Source: Clostridia bacterium (GTDB taxonomy: Bacteria > Bacillota > Clostridia > Oscillospirales > CAG-382). From it: a stretch of DNA of 6,407 bases. The DNA lies in contig CAAEPN010000018.1 in NCBI GenBank assembly GCA_900757905.1, positions 1-6,407 on the forward strand, given 5' to 3'. This document shows positions 1 through 5,508 of the stretch, piece after piece (position 1 is the first letter of the stretch; each line of letters begins with the position of its first letter). The notes beneath the pieces were generated by a model, which did no database searches, had not been told where the DNA came from, and was given only the letters and a program-made list of their open reading frames with translations. A program made the position numbers and the translations under genes.

Positions 1-894
1 GTTGCAATATATCGAATCTTATCAAACGAAATTTATACGGGGACTCTTTTGCAAGGAAAAACAACGACGCCGAATTATAAAGTAAAAAAAACCGTAAAAA
101 AATCCAAAAATGAATGGTCACGAACAGAGAATGCCCATGAAGCCATCATATCACGCTCACAGTTTGAATTGGTTCAGCGCATCTTGTCAGAGGATACCCG
201 CAGTCCGAAAGGAAAAGACAGAGTGCACATTTTTTCGGGCAAAGTCTTTTGCGCGGATTGTAAAAGCACATTGATCCGAAAAGTCTGCAAAAGCGGAAAA
301 AAGGAATATGCATATCTGATATGCAGTGGATATAAAAACGGGACGACGGAATGCTTTTCTCACAGCATAAAGGAAGAGGTTCTGTGTAAAACCGTATTAA
401 CCTTTTTGAAAGCCCAACTTGACATACTGCTTGAAACCGAGAAAGCGCTCAAAGCAATTGAAAATCTTTCATGGGAAAAACGTGAGATTGAAAAATTAAA
501 ACGGAAAATCGCTTCGCAAAACGAAGCGCTTCAAAAAGTAAAAAGACTGAAAGCCAGTCTGTACGAAGACCTTCGTGACGAGATTATTTCCGAAGACGAA
601 TATCATACGTTTAAAAAAGAGTATGATGAAAAAATAATTGTAACAGAAGAAACAATCCGATCCTTGGAAAACGATTTACACAGTGTTTCCGAAGGGCTTA
701 CCGATAAACAAGGATGGCTGTTTCAGTTTACGAAGTATCAGGATATCGAAAGTCTTAATAGGACAATTGTTGTCAACCTCATTGACAAGATCTATGTGGG
801 AGCCAATAACGAAATCGAAGTAATTATGCGTCACAAAGACCAGTTTGCCGCAGTCTGTGAATTTATCGAGCATCAGAAAAAGGAGGCGGTATAA
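1..894 (+). CDS. Large serine recombinase, first of three (5' end missing)
   Basis: This is the C-terminal part of a large serine site-specific recombinase, an enzyme that integrates or excises DNA by double-strand cleavage through a serine intermediate. The frame is open from base 1 to the stop at 892-894, so the gene begins off the window; a TTG at 49 is internal. Visible in order are the end of the recombinase domain (ILSNEIYTGTL, then the ENAHEAII motif), a zinc ribbon with CxxC at visible residues 84 and 87 plus later cysteines, and a coiled coil carrying an LYEDL...EDEY motif from about residue 187. Alignment by eye with the third recombinase suggests about 245 N-terminal residues are missing, including the catalytic serine, so activity cannot be judged. 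The next gene starts directly after its stop codon, indicating one operon. Confidence 0.93.
   Translation, partial: VAIYRILSNEIYTGTLLQGKTTTPNYKVKKTVKKSKNEWSRTENAHEAIISRSQFELVQRILSEDTRSPKGKDRVHIFSGKVFCADCKSTLIRKVCKSGKKEYAYLICSGYKNGTTECFSHSIKEEVLCKTVLTFLKAQLDILLETEKALKAIENLSWEKREIEKLKRKIASQNEALQKVKRLKASLYEDLRDEIISEDEYHTFKKEYDEKIIVTEETIRSLENDLHSVSEGLTDKQGWLFQFTKYQDIESLNRTIVVNLIDKIYVGANNEIEVIMRHKDQFAAVCEFIEHQKKEAV
881..886 (+). promoter_or_regulatory. Ribosome binding site of second recombinase
   Basis: AGGAGG, a perfect Shine-Dalgarno core, lies 8 bases before the ATG at 895 and inside the last codons of the preceding gene. It fixes the start of the second recombinase and indicates translational coupling with the first. 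Confidence 0.9.
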
Positions 895-2595
895 ATGGCA
901 CGCACATCACGAAAGAATCAAAAAAATCCTTCTATGCCGGAACCCGAGCGAATACAAATCTGGAAAACCGCTTTTTATGCAAGACTATCTGTTGAGGATA
1001 ATGGGAAAGAATCGGATTCTGTAAATAATCAAATTTCACTCTTAGAAAAGTATGTTTCAGAAAGGCCCTATCTAAAAAAGGCAGCTATTTATATCGACAA
1101 CGGATATACCGGAACAAATTTTGCACGTCCTGCATTTGACCGCATGATGAATGATGTAAAAAGAGGACTTATAAACTGTATCCTTGTAAAAGATCTGTCA
1201 AGGCTCGGAAGGAACTATATTGAAACAGGAAGCTTTATCGAAAAAATCTGCCCATTATTGGGAATACGGTTTATTTCGGTAAATGACGATTATGACACAG
1301 AAATCAATTCTTCAAGCTCTATTCTTTCGGTTTCTCTTAAAAACATTGTAAATGATTATTACGCAAAAGATATATCGAGGAAAGTAACCTCCGCCCTTCA
1401 TTCAAAAATGGTACGCGGTGATTATATCGGCAATTACGCTCCCTACGGTTATCTGAAAGACCCCAAAAACAAAAATCATCTTGTTATTGATCATGAAGTT
1501 TGCGATGTTGTCAAAAGAATATTTACGATGAGAGCAGACGGACAAAGCTTTATGAGTATTAACAGAAAACTGAACGAGGAGGGCGTTTTATCTCCGGGTG
1601 AGTATAAAAGGCAACGCGGGATCATTACCAATAACAACGATAAGCCCCGTAAAATTCTTTGGAACAAACACATGATAACCGAAATTCTGTCTAATGACGT
1701 TTATATCGGAAATCTGGCACAAAGAAAATCAAGTCAATGCTTATATGAGGGAAAATCGTTTCACAGAACAAAGCAAGATGACTACATCTTTTCTGAAAAC
1801 ACCCACGAAGCAATCATTGATTATGACTTATTTGAAAGAGTGCAGGAGATCAATGCCAAATCCGCAAAAAAAGCGAAAGCAAACAGCGGAAAGTATTCCT
1901 ATCTTCCCAAAGCAGAAAACCTGTATGGCAAGAAATTTGTATGCGGCCACTGTGGAAAGATTATGAAGCTTTATCGCTCCTTTAACAGAAATAAAGACAA
2001 GGCCTATTTTACTTTCAAGTGTCCCACCTATGCCGAGCATGGAAACATGGGGTGTTATGACATAAAAATACGAAAGGCGGATATGGATCTTGCTGTGGCA
2101 GAACTCATCAATAAGCATATAGCTTTGCTTGTCGATAAGGAAAAATCTCTAAAAAAGCTCTTGGCGATGAAAAAGAACAAAACTGCTTTGACAGACAACA
2201 ACTGCAAAGTTAAAGCAATGCGGGAAAAGATCGCAAAAAAGGAATCTGTATTAAGCGCCATGTACGCCGATTTAAAAGAAGGCTTTTTATCCGAATCCGA
2301 GTATGCCGATAATCGTAACATTCTGCTATCCGATATTGAAAAATTGAAGCGTGAGCTTTCGGAGACCGATATGCTGCAAACAACTTTAAACAGGCAATCT
2401 CTCGCCGAAAATCACTGGAAAAAGCTTGTCCGAGAATACGGCAGCATTACCGAAATATCGCGCGAAATCGTTGAAGCCTTTATTGAAAAAATCTGTATCG
2501 ATTCCGAGAACCGGATCCATATTACATTAAAATACGCAGATGAGTTTGAAGCGATTTTTTATTTGTACAGCAACCTTTCCGCGGAGGTGGCATAA
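895..2595 (+). CDS. Large serine recombinase, second of three (566 aa)
   Basis: A complete large serine recombinase. After a basic, low-complexity N-terminal extension of about 22 residues, the resolvase-type catalytic domain begins with FYARLSVED, where Ser32 is the predicted nucleophile and Arg30 an active-site arginine. The second signature, DLSRLGRN, is at residues 100-107. The recombinase DNA-binding domain follows (about 190-330, with ENTHEAII near its end), then a zinc ribbon with cysteines 350, 353, 376 and 387. A long charged coiled coil (about 415-500) of the kind that controls synapsis and direction in this family comes last. The start has an AGGAGG site 8 bases upstream and abuts the previous stop. 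The stop TAA shares its last A with the ATG of the third gene. All key residues are present, so the protein is probably active. Its partners and target site are not shown by the sequence. Confidence 0.96.
   Translation: MARTSRKNQKNPSMPEPERIQIWKTAFYARLSVEDNGKESDSVNNQISLLEKYVSERPYLKKAAIYIDNGYTGTNFARPAFDRMMNDVKRGLINCILVKDLSRLGRNYIETGSFIEKICPLLGIRFISVNDDYDTEINSSSSILSVSLKNIVNDYYAKDISRKVTSALHSKMVRGDYIGNYAPYGYLKDPKNKNHLVIDHEVCDVVKRIFTMRADGQSFMSINRKLNEEGVLSPGEYKRQRGIITNNNDKPRKILWNKHMITEILSNDVYIGNLAQRKSSQCLYEGKSFHRTKQDDYIFSENTHEAIIDYDLFERVQEINAKSAKKAKANSGKYSYLPKAENLYGKKFVCGHCGKIMKLYRSFNRNKDKAYFTFKCPTYAEHGNMGCYDIKIRKADMDLAVAELINKHIALLVDKEKSLKKLLAMKKNKTALTDNNCKVKAMREKIAKKESVLSAMYADLKEGFLSESEYADNRNILLSDIEKLKRELSETDMLQTTLNRQSLAENHWKKLVREYGSITEISREIVEAFIEKICIDSENRIHITLKYADEFEAIFYLYSNLSAEVA
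2583..2588 (+). promoter_or_regulatory. Ribosome binding site of third recombinase
   Basis: GGAGGT sits 6 bases before the ATG at 2595, inside the end of the second recombinase gene. With the one-base TAATG overlap it supports coupled translation of the two genes. Confidence 0.88.
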
Positions 2596-4166
2596 TGGCA
2601 GATATTCTCGCAAAGTACCTCCGTATCTCTCTTGAAGATATTGACAAACGAACCAATTCCGCCAAAGATGAAAGCAGCAGCATCCTGTCACAGCGCAGAA
2701 TGATTCAACAGTTTCTTTCGGAAAACAAGGAATTTGCCGATTACAAAACCTTAGAGTTTGTTGATGACGGCTGTACCGGCACAAATTTTGAAAGATCCGG
2801 TTTTTTAAAAATGATAGAGCTTGTAAAAAAAGGCGAGATTCAGTGCATTATCGTCAAGGATCTTTCTCGTTTCGGCAGAAATTATATCGAGGTCGGCGAT
2901 TACCTGGAACACCTCTTCCCTTTTCTTGGAGTTCGGATAATATCCATCAACGATCATTATGACAGCAAAGATTATTCAGGCAAAACGATCGGTATGGATA
3001 TTGCTTTTAAAAATCTTATCTATGATTATTACAGTAAGGATCTTTCCAAAAAGGTAAAAAGTGCCATGAAACTCAAACAAAAGGAGGCACATTACCTAAG
3101 CAGTGTTTTGTACGGCTACAAACCCTCTGCGGAAGATAAACACCAAATGGTCATTGATGAGGAAGCTGCAAGGGTGGTTCGCAGAGTTTTTGAAGAAATT
3201 CTATCCGGAAAAACAACCACGCAGGTAGCATGCGGCCTGAATGACGATGGAATTCCAACGCCAAGTCAATACAAAGGAATACAGTACAAAAAAACACAAA
3301 GTTCTCAATGGTCGCACATGAAAATACACGAGATGATCTCTAATATAAAGTATACGGGCACAATGGTCAACCATACTCGCGAAAACCGATTTATTCGGGA
3401 TATATCTCAAAGAAAATGCTCGCCGGATGAGTGGATCATTCGGGAAAACGCACACGAAGCTATCATCACACAGGAGAAATTTCAGGCAGCTAACGAAAAG
3501 ATCAAACGTCGTAAGGTCAGTGAAAGACGAATACTCCCGACAAATGATCGCGTTTATGTGTGCGCCTACTGCGGTCGAAAACTGGAAAAAGCCAATGGCA
3601 CTGTCTTTGCATGCATTTCCCACAGATTTCATAAGGAAAGCGAATGTGCGAAAGTGAAATTCCGAAAAGATGTCATGGAAAATGCAGTGTTTGAGGCATT
3701 AAAGGCGCAGTTGGCTCTTATGAAATTGAATGCGCGTACTCCCGTCCTTAATATCAAAAAGGAGCATGCCAAAATCAAACGGCTACTTGATTCGCTTTCT
3801 TCCGAAATTACTTTTCTTGACAGAAAAAAACTTGAACTGTACGAAATGTATCGTTCCGGAGACTTAACGGTCACGGAATATAGGGAGGAAAAAGAAAGGC
3901 TTATAATAAAAGCGGAGGATTTGAAAAAACAGTTATCGGATACCGAACAAGACTACAAGAATACCTTAGCCAAAGAAAGTCAAATTGGCGATGAACATAC
4001 GACGGCAATGCTTATCACAAAAACCGACGATAGAATTCTTCGCGACAATATGTATGAAGCAATCGAAAAAGTGGTTGTTTTTGCGCCGGATGAAATTGAG
4101 ATCAACTGGAAATTTGATGATCTGTTCCGTGTGCTAAAACACGAAAAAAGCGGATTTGTCCTATAA
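2595..4166 (+). CDS. Large serine recombinase, third of three (523 aa)
   Basis: A complete large serine recombinase and the gene nearest the element end. The catalytic domain starts almost at the N-terminus (KYLRISLEDID, predicted nucleophile Ser12, Arg10 beside it), without the extension seen in the second recombinase. DLSRFGRN is at residues 89-96. The recombinase domain spans about 165-305 (MISNIKYTGTM from residue 247, then ENAHEAII). The zinc ribbon has cysteines 323, 326, 340 and 351, and a coiled coil (about 375-465) contains an LYEMY...VTEY motif matching those of its two neighbours. The three proteins are clearly paralogous but divergent, so this is an old set rather than a recent duplication. 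Its ATG overlaps the preceding stop by one base. As the junction-proximal gene it is a good candidate for the enzyme acting at this site, but the sequence does not show which of the three catalyses excision. Confidence 0.96.
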   Translation: MADILAKYLRISLEDIDKRTNSAKDESSSILSQRRMIQQFLSENKEFADYKTLEFVDDGCTGTNFERSGFLKMIELVKKGEIQCIIVKDLSRFGRNYIEVGDYLEHLFPFLGVRIISINDHYDSKDYSGKTIGMDIAFKNLIYDYYSKDLSKKVKSAMKLKQKEAHYLSSVLYGYKPSAEDKHQMVIDEEAARVVRRVFEEILSGKTTTQVACGLNDDGIPTPSQYKGIQYKKTQSSQWSHMKIHEMISNIKYTGTMVNHTRENRFIRDISQRKCSPDEWIIRENAHEAIITQEKFQAANEKIKRRKVSERRILPTNDRVYVCAYCGRKLEKANGTVFACISHRFHKESECAKVKFRKDVMENAVFEALKAQLALMKLNARTPVLNIKKEHAKIKRLLDSLSSEITFLDRKKLELYEMYRSGDLTVTEYREEKERLIIKAEDLKKQLSDTEQDYKNTLAKESQIGDEHTTAMLITKTDDRILRDNMYEAIEKVVVFAPDEIEINWKFDDLFRVLKHEKSGFVL

Positions 4167-4289
4167 TGACATAATGGGTACACCCCTTTATGTTCATCAA
4201 GTACAAAATCGAAAAAGCCGAAAATGCCCTATTTTCAAGGGTTTCCGGGATCGAAAAAATATTTTTGAACCTACTTGACATAATCAGAC
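4167..4289. other. Putative element-chromosome junction (attR-like arm) in spoVT
   Basis: This non-coding stretch links the last recombinase to the truncated spoVT and should hold the element half of an attachment site. The crossover must lie near 4284-4292, where SpoVT coding homology begins; the exact core cannot be fixed without the left junction or an empty site. Visible structure: TGACATAAT occurs at 4167-4175 and again at 4276-4284, right at the junction. ATCGAAAAA occurs at 4208-4216 and 4250-4258, a 42-bp period. There is also an imperfect hairpin between about 4218 and 4249 (core CCCT at 4227-4230 with AGGG at 4238-4241). On the spoVT side, CGACC-TC-GGTCG (4289-4300) is a small inverted repeat of the sort found in serine-recombinase half sites. 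No transcription terminator is apparent. Confidence 0.6.
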
Positions 4290-4802
4290 GACCTCGGTCG
4301 AGTAGTCATTCCGAAAGAAATCAGAAGAACCATGCGTATCCGAGAGGGCGACCCGTTAGAGATCTTCACCGACCGCGACGGAGAGGTCATCTTCAAGAAA
4401 TACTCTCCTATCGGCGAGCTTGTCAACTTTGCCTCTCAATACGCCGATACACTGCATAAAACCTGTACCAACCCCATTATCATCTGTGACCGCGATTCGG
4501 TAGTCGCCTTTGCCGGAGTTTCCAAAAAGGAATGCGCAGAAAAGAAGGTTTCCTCCGATATTGAAGCCATCATGGAAAACCGTGCGCTTTATTGCTATGC
4601 GCCCGGCGAAAAAGAACAGTATATCGTGGACGGCAATGAAAAGATCGCATTATCCTGCGCTATGCCGATCATTGCCGAAGGAGATGTTATCGGCGCAGTG
4701 GCCACCGTTTTAAAGGAAAACGAACGCGTCGCACCGAGTGACGTGGAAATTAAGTTGATTCAGACCGCCGCTGCTTTTTTGGGCAAGCAGTTGGAAGAAT
4801 AA
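4287..4802 (+). pseudogene. spoVT: spoVT, 3' part; 5' end separated by the inserted element
   Basis: SpoVT is a forespore regulator of late sporulation and germination genes in Bacillus; it pairs an N-terminal AbrB-type swapped-hairpin DNA-binding domain with a C-terminal GAF domain. Here the frame starts inside the AbrB domain (DDLGRVVIPKEIRRTMRIRE, then GDPLEIF) and runs through the GAF domain (about SPIGELVNFA to the end) to the stop at 4800-4802. From 4287 there are 171 codons. Adding the roughly 10 missing N-terminal residues gives about 181, close to the usual 178-180. No frameshift or internal stop is seen, so the remnant is well kept. An in-frame TAA at 4281-4283 prevents read-in from the element. 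The first ATG (4332) has no good ribosome site and would give a protein with a broken DNA-binding domain. The split gene is therefore silent unless the element is excised. It could also be a simple disruption. Confidence 0.9.
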
Positions 4803-4807
4803 AACGA

Positions 4808-4861
4808 ATAATCGGGGTAAATATATTTTTCTTATATTTGCCCCGATTATATTGATTTTTT
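4808..4861 (+). terminator. Rho-independent terminator of spoVT
   Basis: The arms at 4808-4825 and 4833-4850 pair over 18 bases, with one G-U wobble and a 7-base loop, and six T residues follow at 4856-4861. It starts 5 bases after the spoVT stop codon. Its tail overlaps the -35 region of the next promoter. Confidence 0.9.
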
Positions 4862-4880
4862 GAAAATAAAATGTTATAAT
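4852..4880 (+). promoter_or_regulatory. Predicted housekeeping-sigma promoter for the 4914 gene
   Basis: A perfect -10 hexamer TATAAT (4875-4880) is preceded by an extended TGT (4872-4874). TTGATT (4852-4857), a 4 of 6 match to the -35 consensus, lies 17 bases upstream. Transcription would start near 4887, leaving a leader of about 25 bases. It directly follows the spoVT terminator, so the downstream gene has its own transcript. Confidence 0.8.
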
Positions 4881-4902
4881 AGTGTTGAATAGTAACCGCA
4901 TC

Positions 4903-4906
4903 GGAG
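4903..4906 (+). promoter_or_regulatory. Ribosome binding site of the 4914 gene
   Basis: GGAG, in the context GGAGTGAT, lies 7 bases before the ATG at 4914 and supports that start. Confidence 0.75.
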
Positions 4907-4913
4907 TGATATT

Positions 4914-5456
4914 ATGAAAAGAAAGCTCTTCACTGTACTTCTGCTCGTTCTTATTCTGACAGCCGGAATTTTTCTTCATCTTTTTCGGAACGACACCTCT
5001 TATGCCGGTCTTATCGAGGGAATTTCCCTAAAAGAAGCGAAGCAGATCGTTCAAAACACCGCAGACTGTTATATTGTAGAGTTTTCACACGCAGCCACCG
5101 GACCGCAATACCGTATTGCCGATGGCCCTTATGCCGGTTCCGATATTGAGCTTACCGGCGATTATACGCCGACATTAAACCTAAGCGGCGTTTTTTTCTA
5201 TGCGGATAACAGATTTCTTGTCTATGCCGATGCTGTTTTTCATGAAGAAAATCTCGGCAAAGAAAATATAGCTTCCGACCAAGACTGCTTTACGGTACAT
5301 ATCACAGATTGGATCCCAATTCTGCCGATTAAACGGCAATATCAATTTCGCGACTATCAGCAAAACTCCGGTCAAGCGTATCAAAGCCGCTTATTTTACC
5401 CAAAAGACAAAATCGACGCCTTTGATGAGCAAAACAACGATTACATTCTAAAATAA
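4914..5456 (+). CDS. Hypothetical membrane-anchored or secreted protein (180 aa)
   Basis: I do not recognise the family. The N-terminus is a short basic stretch (MKRKL) followed by a hydrophobic segment (about residues 5-24), typical of a signal peptide or a single membrane anchor. No lipobox cysteine is present; a signal peptidase I cut after TSYA (residue 31) is possible. The rest (about 150 residues) is soluble-looking, rich in aromatic residues and alternating strand-like segments, so it is probably a small extracytoplasmic domain. It has only two cysteines, 52 and 125, both in the exported part, which could form a disulfide. The start is supported by GGAGTGAT 7 bases upstream and by a strong promoter. 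The gene stands alone between the spoVT terminator and a hairpin shared with the convergent gpsA. Its place next to spoVT does not by itself imply a sporulation role, because it has its own promoter. Confidence 0.85.
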   Translation: MKRKLFTVLLLVLILTAGIFLHLFRNDTSYAGLIEGISLKEAKQIVQNTADCYIVEFSHAATGPQYRIADGPYAGSDIELTGDYTPTLNLSGVFFYADNRFLVYADAVFHEENLGKENIASDQDCFTVHITDWIPILPIKRQYQFRDYQQNSGQAYQSRLFYPKDKIDAFDEQNNDYILK

Positions 5457-5459
5457 CAA

Positions 5460-5495
5460 AACAAGGCGGTCATTCGGGTGAATGACCGCCTTGTT
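5460..5495. terminator. Hairpin terminator between convergent genes
   Basis: A perfect 16-bp inverted repeat (5460-5475 with 5480-5495) and a GGGT loop sit between the stop codons of the + strand gene (ending 5456) and the minus strand gpsA (ending 5509). Read on the minus strand it is followed by a T-rich tract (TTGTTTTGTTATTTT region). On the + strand the tail is poor in T. It is therefore mainly the gpsA terminator and may also work in the other direction. Confidence 0.88.
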
Positions 5496-5508
5496 CTATG
5501 CAAAAAAA

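Larger units (their letters stand above)
1..4286. mobile_element. Right end of an integrated element with three serine recombinases, inserted in spoVT
   Basis: Everything left of the broken spoVT gene belongs to a serine-recombinase element whose left end lies outside the window. It contains three co-oriented large serine recombinase genes and then a 120-bp non-coding end. The boundary is inferred from where SpoVT homology begins: codons for D-D-L-G-R-V-V start at 4287, while the bases before them do not encode the Arg-Ile expected in SpoVT and contain a stop at 4281-4283. The recombinase genes look more AT-rich than the gpsA region to the right, which fits acquired DNA. Recombinase genes at the end of an element, pointing at the junction, are the usual layout for phage- and transposon-type elements of Clostridia. 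Whether this is a prophage, a conjugative element or a sporulation-specific intervening element cannot be decided here, because the cargo is not visible. Confidence 0.85.

Noticed and set aside
49..51. TTG at 49 as start of the first recombinase
   Set aside because: The frame is open to base 1 and encodes conserved recombinase-domain residues upstream; the gene is cut by the window edge.
3201..3632. Minus-strand open frame of 143 codons inside the third recombinase
   Set aside because: It is antisense to conserved recombinase-domain and zinc-ribbon codons, with no ribosome site or domain.
4275..4303. TTGACA at the element end as an outward promoter for the spoVT remainder
   Set aside because: The -35 match is perfect, but no -10-like hexamer occurs 16-18 bases downstream (the bases are GC-rich spoVT codons), and the downstream frame lacks a usable start.
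4190..4459. Open frame of 89 codons starting in the element arm and running into spoVT
   Set aside because: Its second half is spoVT in the wrong frame, it has no ribosome binding site, and its first half is the AT-rich arm. It is a chance frame.
4332..4802. A self-standing 156-residue GAF-type protein starting at ATG 4332
   Set aside because: The frame and SpoVT homology continue upstream of this ATG into the AbrB domain, and there is no good ribosome site, so it is an internal methionine of a split gene.
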